From NCBI GenBank assembly GCA_900541905.1, contig UQLQ01000021.1, positions 1-32,048 on the forward strand: DNA of 32,048 bases. The letters run 5' to 3'. The number at the start of each line of letters is the position of its first letter. Position 1 is the first letter of the stretch. The position numbers were made by a program, and so were the translations under genes. Origin of the DNA: an uncultured Oscillospiraceae bacterium (GTDB lineage: Bacteria; Bacillota; Clostridia; Oscillospirales; Acutalibacteraceae). This document shows, piece by piece, positions 9,201-16,751 of this stretch. The notes below the pieces were generated by a model, which saw only the letters and a list, made by a program, of their open reading frames with translations, was not told where the DNA came from and did no database searches.

Positions 9201-10638
9201 TGAAACATTGTTCCAAGAACTTGTACCGACACAAACATTGGCAGATAAAAATGTGTATGAGTTGAACGAAGATGTTACCGCTTTATTATTAAAAGGCACA
9301 CTGCCAACATTCGAACGATATGTATTGGATATTACCTTACATCCTACAAACAATAATGGTGGTAATGTCTATGGCAATAGTGCTTCCATGGAAGCAGACG
9401 GATTAAATGAGCTAACTACTCCTATTTCTAAAATTAATGTTAGAGAAAGAACTCTTTCCGGTATTGCATGGCTTGATGCAAATCAAGACGGTTTAATTGG
9501 TAACACAGAAGAACGAATTCAAGATTTAACCGTAACCTTATATCATACTGATGCCATTACAGGACAAGAAACCATTGCAAAGGACATCAATAATAACGAC
9601 TGCATTACTACTACCAATACAAATGGCGAATATTCATTTACGAAACTGCCATCAGGAACCTATAAAGTGGTATTTACAGATCATTCCGGAACACCAATTT
9701 CATTTGCAGATTACATTGTGACCGATAAGAATATGGGAACTGATGAAGCAATCAACTCGAAATCAGACGCAATAAAATCTCCTGAAAATATATTAACCTC
9801 CGCAGAAATTAAAGATATTACGCTACCTACTCTGAGCGAAATGCAGAAAAATAATATCACTATTTATCAAAAACAATATCAAAATCTGGGTATTTACAGA
9901 GCATTGGTTAATAAATCCGTGACAAAAGTCTGGGATGATAACAACAACCAAGATGGTATCCGCCCTACAGAAATCAAAGTACAGCTGTATGCCAACGGCA
10001 CTCCTGTTGGAAATGAGACTGTCCTAAATGAAGGCAATGCTTGGTCCCACACTTTTACTGATTTACCTCAGTTTGAGGGCGGAACAGAAATTGTTTATAC
10101 TGTAAAAGAAGTTGATGTTCCAACAGACTATACCGATAATGTTGAAATTGGTACTGACGGAAACTTTACTCTGACTAACTCCCATACACCTGCAACAGTA
10201 GAAAAATCTGTGACAAAGGTTTGGGATGATAACAACAACCAAGACGGCATTCGTCCTACAGAAATCAAAGTACAGCTGTATGCCAACGGCACTCCTGTTG
10301 GAAACGAGACTGTACTAAATGAAGACAACGCTTGGACTTATACTTTTACTGATTTACCTCAGTTTGAAAACGGTAAAGAAATAGAATATATCGTGAAAGA
10401 AATAAATATACCCAATGGTTATACAAACCATATAACGATTGATGAGAACGGAAATATTGTTGTTACGAATACACACGTTCCTGCAATTGTGTATCCACCT
10501 GACGACAGTTCTCATAACAATATGCATACTGCTAATACAGGCGATGCATCAAACAACCTTATCTGGATACTTATGTTAGTGGTATCCGTGTCCGGAGCGG
10601 TGTCTATTTTGTTCGTAAAAAGAAATCGCAATAGATAA
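6208..10638 (+). CDS. large cell-surface adhesin with SdrD-B and two Cna-B domains
   Basis: This 1476-residue protein has a Sec signal peptide (basic KTKKWKK, hydrophobic core, AVYA at 28-31). A long N-terminal region of about 900 residues rich in Asn, Thr and Ser has no motif I can name. A beta-rich, isopeptide/DUF11-like stretch follows at roughly 900-1075. An SdrD-B-like domain starts at ~1079 (SGIAWLDANQDG). Two near-identical Cna-B repeats lie at 1236-1332 and 1333-~1429; each has a KVWDD lysine, a VKE glutamate and a TNT/TNS asparagine as expected for an internal Lys-Asn bond. The C-terminus is a sortase-like signal: TANTG (1441-1445), a hydrophobic span ~1452-1470 and a basic KRNRNR tail. 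The motif lacks the usual LP or xP start, so the sorting signal is non-canonical. ATG is preceded by GAAGGAG. No sortase gene lies nearby. Role as host or particle adhesin or fimbrial subunit is inferred. Confidence 0.9.
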   Translation: MKTKKWKKILAFILALSILCSCIIGTVAVYAEQVNPQTGISQNSPGSNVTDNNNANEERTTDITKENISLFAGDSAEVRNFKIQSAKRVSTGTTPFDANDDPGNDSSKNNAIVRSFDDIGYEFTYAGEISGNVQAVELEFKFTLNVSKKYAEFDEDVLKSWMTDIVQEDVNGVCTLTGKTIYNSAGGGAGFQSFSETKYIPVNVKGMNQSQEVIPTFNVKLTKDTSADSWKTKVMSGTDEKAIVSAVPMYDIELVNPTKMNSVGTYDFSTGNGTAPNKDAGSVYGRLLDFGIGLRMKAVDSNKGMKGFYIPETTDNLTFTIHPSISENGVPTSLQALLWDYKENTYGTTGIGGRDLTNGAGNADVYAAALPQTNSAGSPNSFTVNNGGTWTFVQNKDGSIDVTVTGASLYNQKGELFAPTLMGNGATTLSPTPSQGNLYISTAYFQMVAPLDKNEHDNKKYQLEISDSNMKVPYQDGLGNSLVSTTQSITTNDTVIRDYEIFRDGSYGLFHYIGRENQQNGFWGSNLSSNKAGMGLDAYALKGSTVQIAGAFSYAGDDKNELKAINLLMRIDDEAMQPSASASNGVPTSSNVAGDVTLLYAAKPNGEGWTSDTEMLSSKEQDLVYFASMADLKAAYPDGVCVAVLAEVRNITNLQEVTQYQIGFNVDILSTATEGNVYQTVHTAAFYKSNKNITANDTRLDKNSYDKLNQPNSYVRDNNQYEKAQYNNAHQIVNSSSSMASYARGASLLIVGVEAGIEKSIDANNKSFDLSTGVTFIPYRLQPILNVASGKEGDTIRRVTISDILPAQLTVSNDTKFYYGDQPITASIEKLVDGTTKVSWTIENVPTGVVLPAITFNAELNFENIDLQQSTHTVYNTAYIEAEGDNRVFSSQWPSHPNQSEATATLVVNKSLNLSKQALQSDAEINGDIQWRIAFTNTNSLDYTNYKMLDVMPYNGDANGSSFDGSYTITATLTAPSEIKLYSSTDKNVRGTNVSTVDETLFQELVPTQTLADKNVYELNEDVTALLLKGTLPTFERYVLDITLHPTNNNGGNVYGNSASMEADGLNELTTPISKINVRERTLSGIAWLDANQDGLIGNTEERIQDLTVTLYHTDAITGQETIAKDINNNDCITTTNTNGEYSFTKLPSGTYKVVFTDHSGTPISFADYIVTDKNMGTDEAINSKSDAIKSPENILTSAEIKDITLPTLSEMQKNNITIYQKQYQNLGIYRALVNKSVTKVWDDNNNQDGIRPTEIKVQLYANGTPVGNETVLNEGNAWSHTFTDLPQFEGGTEIVYTVKEVDVPTDYTDNVEIGTDGNFTLTNSHTPATVEKSVTKVWDDNNNQDGIRPTEIKVQLYANGTPVGNETVLNEDNAWTYTFTDLPQFENGKEIEYIVKEINIPNGYTNHITIDENGNIVVTNTHVPAIVYPPDDSSHNNMHTANTGDASNNLIWILMLVVSVSGAVSILFVKRNRNR
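9913..10494 (+). repeat. in-frame tandem duplication of a ~291-bp Cna-B module
   Basis: The modules start at 9913 and 10204, exactly 291 bp (97 codons) apart. The first two-fifths are almost identical at the DNA level: both encode KSVTKVWDDNNNQDGIRPTE and the following stretch up to NETVLNE. The second halves diverge, which fits recent duplication or gene conversion of the front part. Copy number could change by recombination. Confidence 0.9.
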
Positions 10639-10716
10639 AAGACAAAAGCAAACCATTTATTCTTTATGACAAAATAAAAAGTAGTATTTATTTCAAAAAC
10701 AGCAGCAAATATCAAT

Positions 10717-10755
10717 AAAAAGCTCGTACAAACAGTTTGTTTTGTACGAGCTTTT
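10717..10755 (+). terminator. adhesin terminator (bidirectional shape)
   Basis: A long stem pairs AAAAAGCTCGTACAAA (10717-10732) with TTTGTACGAGCTTTT (10741-10755). T-runs are present in either reading direction. It lies 78 bp after the adhesin stop and is the best candidate end for that transcript. Confidence 0.75.
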
Positions 10756-10891
10756 CCATATATACGGCACTATATCTTATCCGTATACCAAAAATAATCA
10801 TGACTGTACGAAAAATGCGCTTACTTATGAGACCATAGAAAATAATTTGCATCATAAGTGACCGCAGTATAATCAATAAAACATATAAATA
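10756..10891. other. gene-free spacer with two further inverted repeats
   Basis: Between the two terminators lie TATACGG (10761-10767) with CCGTATA (10781-10787), and ACTTATGA (10823-10830) with TCATAAGT (10852-10859), both perfect. A TATAAT is at 10868-10873 without a convincing -35. No credible coding region is seen. It may hold a small RNA or be an old insertion remnant. Confidence 0.4.
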
Positions 10892-10933
10892 AAAAAGCTG
10901 TAATTCTCTATACAAAGAAATTTACAGCTTTTT
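10892..10933 (-). terminator. alcohol dehydrogenase terminator
   Basis: AAAAAGCTGTAA (10892-10903) pairs with TTACAGCTTTTT (10922-10933). On the minus strand the stem is followed by a T6 run. It starts 3 bp after the dehydrogenase stop and could also stop plus-strand readthrough. Confidence 0.8.
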
Positions 10934-10936
10934 GAA

Positions 10937-11992
10937 TTATTCAAAATCAATAATAACTTTTAATGCGTTTTCTCTTGCCGCATTTGCAAATGTATCGTAA
11001 GCATCCATAATTTCACTGAACTTAAAGTGATGCGTAACCAATTGCTGTGGTTTAATTTTGCCGGAAGATACTGTTTTCAACAGCATAGGTGTTGTATTTG
11101 TGCTAACCAAACCGGTTGCGATTGTAATGTTTTTAATCCAAAGGTCTTCCAAATGAAGTTCAACGGATTTACCGTGAACGCCTACGTTTGCAACATGGCC
11201 GCCTTTTGTAATAATTTTTTGACAAATATCAAAGGTTTGCGGAATACCTACCGCTTCAATGGCAACATCAACACCAAGACCATCTGTCATTTCATAAATT
11301 TTCTTAATTGCAGCATCCATATCTTTGGAATTTACAGTATCTGTAGCACCAAAACGTAAAGATTCTTTCAAGCGATTATCATCTAGGTCAATCATAATAA
11401 TACGTGCCGGTGAATAGAATTGGGCTGTTAACAAAGCAGCAAGTCCAATTGGACCTGAACCTACAATTGCAACTGTATCACCCGGTTTTACTTGACCATT
11501 CAATACACCAATTTCAAATCCGGTTGGTAAAATATCACTGAGCATTACAGCTGCATCATCCGTAATTGACTCCGGAATGTGATATAAACTGTTATCAGCG
11601 TGAGGAATATGTACATACTCTGCTTGAGTACCGTCAATCATGTAGCCTAAAATCCAGCCGCCATCATCACAGTGAGCATAAAGACCCCTTTTGCAATAAG
11701 GACATGAGCCGCATGAGGTAACGCAGGAAACAATTACTTTATCTCCAACTTTAAAGTTACTTACATTTTCTCCTACAGACTCAACAATACCAATGCCTTC
11801 ATGTCCCAGCACTCTGCCTTCTTCAACTTCCGGAGTATCCCCTTTTAAAATATGAAGGTCAGTACCGCAAATGGTGGTTTTCAACATTTTTACCACTGCT
11901 GCCTTACTGTTTTGCGGAGTTGGTTTTGGTCTTTCCAATACTTCTTTTTTACCTGGTCCTAAATATACCATTGCTTTCATAGTCTCACTCAT
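10937..11992 (-). CDS. zinc-dependent alcohol dehydrogenase (secondary-alcohol type)
   Basis: This 351-residue medium-chain dehydrogenase interconverts alcohols and aldehydes or ketones. The catalytic zinc ligands appear to be C42 (TTICGTDLH), H64 (GHEG) and D153 (LSDILPTG), the Cys-His-Asp set of clostridial secondary-alcohol dehydrogenases. A full structural-zinc loop is also present: C94, C97, C100 and C108. The Rossmann motif GSGPIG (178-183) and the acidic D202 (MIDLDD) at the end of strand 2 suggest NAD(H) rather than NADP(H). ATG at 11992 is preceded by AAAGGAGG (12000-12007). It is monocistronic with its own promoter and terminator; a Rex-like site overlaps the promoter region, pointing to control by the NADH/NAD ratio. 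The actual substrate is not determined. Confidence 0.92.
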   Translation of the reverse strand: MSETMKAMVYLGPGKKEVLERPKPTPQNSKAAVVKMLKTTICGTDLHILKGDTPEVEEGRVLGHEGIGIVESVGENVSNFKVGDKVIVSCVTSCGSCPYCKRGLYAHCDDGGWILGYMIDGTQAEYVHIPHADNSLYHIPESITDDAAVMLSDILPTGFEIGVLNGQVKPGDTVAIVGSGPIGLAALLTAQFYSPARIIMIDLDDNRLKESLRFGATDTVNSKDMDAAIKKIYEMTDGLGVDVAIEAVGIPQTFDICQKIITKGGHVANVGVHGKSVELHLEDLWIKNITIATGLVSTNTTPMLLKTVSSGKIKPQQLVTHHFKFSEIMDAYDTFANAARENALKVIIDFE

Positions 11993-12035
11993 GTTTCATC
12001 CTCCTTTAAAATGGTTAATTTTTACTGATGTGTAC

Positions 12036-12064
12036 ATCATATAACAAAAGATTATTTTTGTAAA
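12036..12064 (-). promoter_or_regulatory. alcohol dehydrogenase promoter
   Basis: Read on the minus strand: TTTACA (12059-12064), 17 bp, TATGAT (12036-12041). The predicted start lies near 12029, about 22 bases before the AAAGGAGG ribosome site. A GATGT/ACATC dyad overlaps the -10 side. Confidence 0.65.
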
Positions 12065-12067
12065 TAA

Positions 12068-12085
12068 TAAATAAAAAGTTAACAA
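12068..12085 (-). promoter_or_regulatory. candidate Rex operator
   Basis: The minus-strand sequence begins TTGTTAAC and continues TTTTTATTTA. It matches 14 of 18 positions of the Rex-type palindrome as I recall it (TTGTTAAA-TTTTTAACAA); the left half is perfect and the right half degenerate. It sits 3 bp upstream of the -35, a position suited to redox-responsive repression of an alcohol dehydrogenase. Confidence 0.3.
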
Positions 12086-12183
12086 TATGTGTTATATTTT
12101 TAACTAAATTGGTTTATTTTATCACAAACTTTATCCTGTTTTTTTGATATTTTCCGTAATAATGAATATCTCAAAAAAGAAAA

Positions 12184-12205
12184 GGACGCCTCAAATGAGG
12201 CGCCC
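12184..12205 (-). terminator. terminator of the glgP-amylase transcript
   Basis: GGACGCCTCA and TGAGGCGCCC pair around a short AAT loop, with one internal mismatch or wobble. On the minus strand the stem is followed by TTTTCTTTTTT. It lies 27 bp beyond the amylase stop. Confidence 0.85.
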
Positions 12206-12232
12206 TTTTTCACATTTATATGATTCCAAAAT

Positions 12233-14104
12233 TTATTTCCCTGAAAATAGTAATGCATAACCATAAGGCTCCAAAGTTAATGTACCGTTCCAAACAGCCT
12301 TTCCAAGAAGTGCTGACGCAGTTTCCCATTCCTGAGCCATAAACAAATGTTTACGCTGCTCTGTTCTGTTTGCTGCTACCAATAATTTTTGACCAACCGC
12401 TTCATCTGAACGGATATATACAAAACAATCGTCATCAGCATAGTACGGTTCCAAGGTTCCTTGCTTTAATACTTCACAGCTATGACGTATTTTCCCTAAA
12501 CTGCGGTACCAGTTCACCAGCTCTGCATCTTCATGCCCCCAGGGAAAGCAACCTCTGTTAAATGGATCGCGATATCCCTCCATTCCTGCTTCATCTCCAT
12601 AGTAAACGCAAGGAATCCCGGGCAGGGTGTATTGCATGAGCGAGGCCAGCTTTAATAAAGACAATCCTCTGCTGCGCTGCTCCTGCGATAGTTTTGTTCT
12701 GCTCTGCCACTCTCTGTCCCGTCCGTTTAACGGCTCTCCTCCCAACACAGTCAAAATACGTTCTGTATCGTGAGTCCCTATATGATTCATTAATAGGTGA
12801 ATCGCACTAGGCGGATAGTGTTCCAATACAGTCATAATCAATTCCATCATTTCTGCAGGATTTTTTCCTGTTAAAAAACCTATGATTGCCTCGCGAAACG
12901 GATAATTCATCACGCTATCCAATTGCTTACCAAGTAAGTATCTTCTGCGCTGTCCGTAAGCCATTTTATTGGAGGCATCCTCCCATACTTCTCCCAGTAT
13001 CATGGAAGTTGGTTTTACCTGTTTGGCAGCTTTTGTTATATGATCTAAAAATAAATCAGGAAGCTCATCTGCTACATCCAGCCGCCATCCGTCTGCCCCT
13101 GCTTTCAGCCATGTTTGTATTACTCCATCTGTTCCATTGATGTATGCGTTGTACGTCTCATTGGTTTCATTCACGTTTGGAAGTGTTTCAAAGTTCCACC
13201 AACAGGCGTATTGCTCCGGCCACTGATAAAATTGATACCAATCATAATAAGGAGAGTCCTGAGATTGATAAGCACCTAATGTTTGGTATCTGCCCTTACG
13301 ATTAAAATAAATGCTGTCACTGCCTGTATGGTTAAACACACCATCCAGTATGATGTGTATCCCTCTTTTATTTGCTTCTTTGCACAGACGTTTAAAATCC
13401 TCTTTGCTGCCAAGCAACGGGTCTACTTTTGTATAATCCGCTGTATCATAACGATGATTGGAATGAGCTTCAAAAATAGGATTCAAATAGATACAAGTGA
13501 TACCTAAACCTTGTAAATAATCCAATTTTTGAATGATACCCTCCAAATCTCCGCCAAAATAATCAGAGTTTGTGATTTCTCCCTGATGATTGGGCCTCCA
13601 TTCCGGTTGTGCCCCCCACCGCTGATGCAGATAACGGTCCTGAGGTACGTTATATTTTGTAGTACCTGAACGATAAAAACGGTCGGGGAAAATCTGGTAC
13701 ATAATCCCTCCGCTTAGCCAATCAGGTGTTTGATACTGAGATTCAAATACTGTCAGCTGCCAGCATTCTCCTTCAGGAGAGCCGTACTCATCGATTCCGC
13801 TTTCACCGCCAAAGCGACTTGTAATTCCCAGGGTACCCCTCCAGGTATCAATTTCAAAACGGTAGAAGTAAAGACCGGACTGTTCAGGTGTAAAATCACA
13901 TTCCCACCATTCATGGTCTTCTCCATTCATTCCGCACCAAAACAAACCAAGTGTTTTTACTTGTTTTGTAAACTCTTCCCCAACCATAAGGCGCGCCGCG
14001 CTGCATCGGAATTCTCTTGGAACCAATAATTTAAAATGGATATTTGTATGAGCTTGAACCGCCCCTGTTGGATTGCGGTAAATAGGATTTCTGGAATGAA
14101 ACAT
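12233..14104 (-). CDS. GH13 alpha-amylase family glycosidase (neopullulanase/cyclomaltodextrinase-like)
   Basis: This 623-residue enzyme should cut alpha-1,4 (and perhaps alpha-1,6) bonds of maltodextrins or cyclodextrins inside the cell, since no signal peptide is present. An N-terminal beta domain of ~120 residues, typical of the neopullulanase group, precedes the barrel. All four GH13 motifs are seen: DGVFNH (~254-259), GWRLDVADE with nucleophile D343, GEVWE with acid/base E372, and NHIGTHDTE with stabiliser D446. A C-terminal beta domain follows. Of two in-frame ATGs, 14104 is preferred over 14110 because GGAGAG (14111-14116) directly abuts the latter. It follows glgP by 70 bp with a terminator-like hairpin between. 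Exact specificity (pullulan, cyclodextrin, maltose transfer) is not resolved. Confidence 0.9.
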   Translation of the reverse strand: MFHSRNPIYRNPTGAVQAHTNIHFKLLVPREFRCSAARLMVGEEFTKQVKTLGLFWCGMNGEDHEWWECDFTPEQSGLYFYRFEIDTWRGTLGITSRFGGESGIDEYGSPEGECWQLTVFESQYQTPDWLSGGIMYQIFPDRFYRSGTTKYNVPQDRYLHQRWGAQPEWRPNHQGEITNSDYFGGDLEGIIQKLDYLQGLGITCIYLNPIFEAHSNHRYDTADYTKVDPLLGSKEDFKRLCKEANKRGIHIILDGVFNHTGSDSIYFNRKGRYQTLGAYQSQDSPYYDWYQFYQWPEQYACWWNFETLPNVNETNETYNAYINGTDGVIQTWLKAGADGWRLDVADELPDLFLDHITKAAKQVKPTSMILGEVWEDASNKMAYGQRRRYLLGKQLDSVMNYPFREAIIGFLTGKNPAEMMELIMTVLEHYPPSAIHLLMNHIGTHDTERILTVLGGEPLNGRDREWQSRTKLSQEQRSRGLSLLKLASLMQYTLPGIPCVYYGDEAGMEGYRDPFNRGCFPWGHEDAELVNWYRSLGKIRHSCEVLKQGTLEPYYADDDCFVYIRSDEAVGQKLLVAANRTEQRKHLFMAQEWETASALLGKAVWNGTLTLEPYGYALLFSGK

Positions 14105-14116
14105 AATCATCTCTCC

Positions 14117-14154
14117 AAAAAAGAGCAGGAAACAGATTACGTTCTTCCTGCTCT
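14117..14154 (-). terminator. intercistronic terminator/attenuator between glgP and amylase
   Basis: On the minus strand AGAGCAGGAA and TTCCTGCTCT form a 10-bp stem followed by T-run. This is a standard terminator, but its T-run runs straight into the amylase ribosome site GGAGAG (14111-14116). No separate amylase promoter is visible, so amylase expression probably depends on readthrough. Confidence 0.75.
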
Positions 14155-14174
14155 TGCTTGATATTTTCTATGAC

Positions 14175-16697
14175 TTAGGAATTGGTGCCTCTTTTGGTCG
14201 ATTTTGCCGTTCTTTTTGTTGCTACTGATTTTACAGCTGTTTTTTTCACGGGTTCTTCTGCTTTCTCAGTTGTTTTTGCAGCTGTTTTTTGCTCCTCAGA
14301 CGGAACCGGAGTTGCTCCCCAAATATTTTGTGCATATTCGTGAATAGCCCTGTCTGCGGCAAATCGACCTGCACCTGCGATATTAACAAGCGCCATTTGC
14401 TGCCATTTCTGTTGGTCGGCATACAATTTTTCCGCTTTTTGATGTACTTTGCTGTAGGAATCAAAGTCTGCCAATACCATATAAGGGTCTACATTTATCA
14501 AATTATTTACAATATCATGGAATTCAAATCCATTTAGACCTGAACGCATTTCTTCAATTGCATGTTTAATCACAGGATTGTTGTCATAAAACAGTTTGGA
14601 CTGATAACCGTTTTTGGATAAAGACTGTGCTTCCGGTGTAGTCATACCAAACAGCAGCATATTTTCATCGCCCACGGTTTCATGTATCTCAACATTCGCT
14701 CCATCCAGCGTACCTAATGTGATAGCGCCGTTAATCATGAACTTCATATTTCCGGTACCGGATGCTTCCGTACCTGCAAGTGAAATTTGTTCGCTGATGT
14801 CCGCTGCAGGTATCATCAATTCCGCCAATGTCACACGGTAATCTTCCAAATAAATCACTTTCATTTTATCGTTTACCCTTGGGTCATTATTGATGACTTC
14901 ACCCAGTTCCACAATGAAGCGAATCATTTGTTTTGCAAAATAGTAACCAGGGGCCGCTTTTGCACCAAAAATATACGTATGCGGAGTAAAGTCAGCATTT
15001 GGATTTTCTCTCAGCCACTGATAAGTAGCCAAAATATGCAGTGCATTTAAATGCTGGCGTTTATACTCGTGCATACGTTTGACCTGTACATCAAAAATAG
15101 AGTTTGGATTTACTACAACATTGTTGCTTTTTTTGATATACTCGGCCAAACGTTGTTTATTATGATATTTAATAGTTTCTAATTTTTCAAGAGTTACTTT
15201 GTCATCTTTATATACTAAGAATTTAGATAATTCATTGGCATCATGGATATACCCATCTCCAATGGTCTCGGTTAAAAAAGCAGCCAGTTCCGGATTGGAT
15301 TGGTTCAGCCAGCGTCGATGTGCAATGCCATTGGTAACGTTTTTAAACTTTTGAGGCATGACCTGATAAAAATCTTTAAATACGGTTTCTTTTAAAATAT
15401 TACTGTGCAATTGAGAAACACCGTTTACGGAATGACTTGCAACCACTGCCAAATTTGCCATTTTTACAAATCCGTCATTGAGTGGGGCCATACGTCCTAC
15501 CTGATAGCCGTCTATTCCTTTTTCATGCATCTGAGCACAGAAGCGACGATTAATTTCCTCTATAATTTGATAAATACGGGGCAGTCTTCTTTTAAATAAC
15601 TCTATACCCCAACACTCCAACGCTTCTGCCATAACCGTATGGTTGGTGTAAGCAATGGTGCGGGTTACAATATTCCACGCCGCATCCCAGCCATAACCGC
15701 ATTCATCCAACATAATGCGCATCATTTCAGGAACCGCTAAAACGGGGTGCGTATCGTTTAAATGAATGGCTGCCAACTCAGGTAAGTTATCCAAAGAACT
15801 GTAAGTAAACAAATGACGGCGGATAATATCCTGTATGGTAGCAGAAACCAAGAAATATTGTTGAGTTAAACGCAAACTTTTACCCTCTTCGTGATTATCA
15901 CCCGGATACAGTACCTTTGTAATTGCTTCCGCAAGCGCATTTTGTTCCATTGCGCGCAAATAATCACCATCGTTGAATAACTGCATATCAAAATCAGCAG
16001 ATTTGGCTTTCCAAACGCGCAATACACTGACACCTTTTCCGTCCATACCTGCAACATACATATCATACGGCACTGCAATTACTTTTTTATAATCCTTATG
16101 ATTTACCATATGATATTGATTGTTCCAAGATTCCTCAATATAACCATCAAAGTGTACTTCAACTGCTTTATCCTGTTGAGGTGTCATCCAGATTTTACCG
16201 CCAGGAAGCCAAAGGTCCGGCAGCTCTGTCTGCCAACCGTCCACCAATTTTTGATGGAAAATACCGTATTCATAGCGCAAAGAATACCCCATTGCAGGGT
16301 AACCGTCTGTTGCCAAACCATCTAAAAAGCATGCTGCCAAGCGGCCTAAACCGCCATTTCCCAGACCTGCGTCAGGCTCCTGCTCATAAATACTATCTAG
16401 GTTAACGCCCATATTTTTTAGGGCTTTACGGAAATCTTCTTCTATTCCCAAATTAAACAGATTGTTTTTCAAAGAGCGACCCATTAAAAATTCCATGCAA
16501 AGATAATAAATCTTTTTTGATTTCTGCGCACGATTTAAAAACTCACTGCGACCCTCCATCAGCATTTCTTTTACCATAAGGGCAACTGCTTTATAATATT
16601 GCATATCTGAAGCTGTTTCCGCTTTTTCGCCAAATTGATGTGCAAGTTTCTCTTCAATACCCGCCTGAATTTTCTTGACAGATTGTTTATAGTTCAT
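14175..16697 (-). CDS. glgP: glycogen/maltodextrin phosphorylase (GT35) with basic C-terminal tail
   Basis: This 840-residue enzyme releases glucose-1-phosphate from non-reducing ends of glycogen or maltodextrin. The GT35 signature EASGTGNMKF carries the pyridoxal-phosphate lysine, K652. Other family motifs are LGNGGLGRLAACFLDGLAT near the N-terminus, HLNDTHPVL, and the VKRMHEYKRQ region. The start is set at ATG 16697, preceded by GGAGGG at 6-7 bases; an upstream in-frame ATG at 16751 would add 18 non-family residues. The last 46 residues (795-840) form an extra Lys/Thr/Ala-rich tail (9 Lys, 2 Arg, 9 Thr by count) beyond the usual NIWG end. It sits upstream of the GH13 enzyme, forming a glucan-degradation pair. 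Confidence 0.95.
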   Translation of the reverse strand: MNYKQSVKKIQAGIEEKLAHQFGEKAETASDMQYYKAVALMVKEMLMEGRSEFLNRAQKSKKIYYLCMEFLMGRSLKNNLFNLGIEEDFRKALKNMGVNLDSIYEQEPDAGLGNGGLGRLAACFLDGLATDGYPAMGYSLRYEYGIFHQKLVDGWQTELPDLWLPGGKIWMTPQQDKAVEVHFDGYIEESWNNQYHMVNHKDYKKVIAVPYDMYVAGMDGKGVSVLRVWKAKSADFDMQLFNDGDYLRAMEQNALAEAITKVLYPGDNHEEGKSLRLTQQYFLVSATIQDIIRRHLFTYSSLDNLPELAAIHLNDTHPVLAVPEMMRIMLDECGYGWDAAWNIVTRTIAYTNHTVMAEALECWGIELFKRRLPRIYQIIEEINRRFCAQMHEKGIDGYQVGRMAPLNDGFVKMANLAVVASHSVNGVSQLHSNILKETVFKDFYQVMPQKFKNVTNGIAHRRWLNQSNPELAAFLTETIGDGYIHDANELSKFLVYKDDKVTLEKLETIKYHNKQRLAEYIKKSNNVVVNPNSIFDVQVKRMHEYKRQHLNALHILATYQWLRENPNADFTPHTYIFGAKAAPGYYFAKQMIRFIVELGEVINNDPRVNDKMKVIYLEDYRVTLAELMIPAADISEQISLAGTEASGTGNMKFMINGAITLGTLDGANVEIHETVGDENMLLFGMTTPEAQSLSKNGYQSKLFYDNNPVIKHAIEEMRSGLNGFEFHDIVNNLINVDPYMVLADFDSYSKVHQKAEKLYADQQKWQQMALVNIAGAGRFAADRAIHEYAQNIWGATPVPSEEQKTAAKTTEKAEEPVKKTAVKSVATKRTAKSTKRGTNS

Positions 16698-16751
16698 GTT
16701 TTTCCCTCCAAATAAATAAAAAACAAGCCTTGCTTTTTGATTTTGGGTCAC

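Noticed and set aside
10712..10915. 67-codon minus-strand frame in the hairpin cluster
   Set aside because: It runs through terminator stems and lacks a ribosome site.
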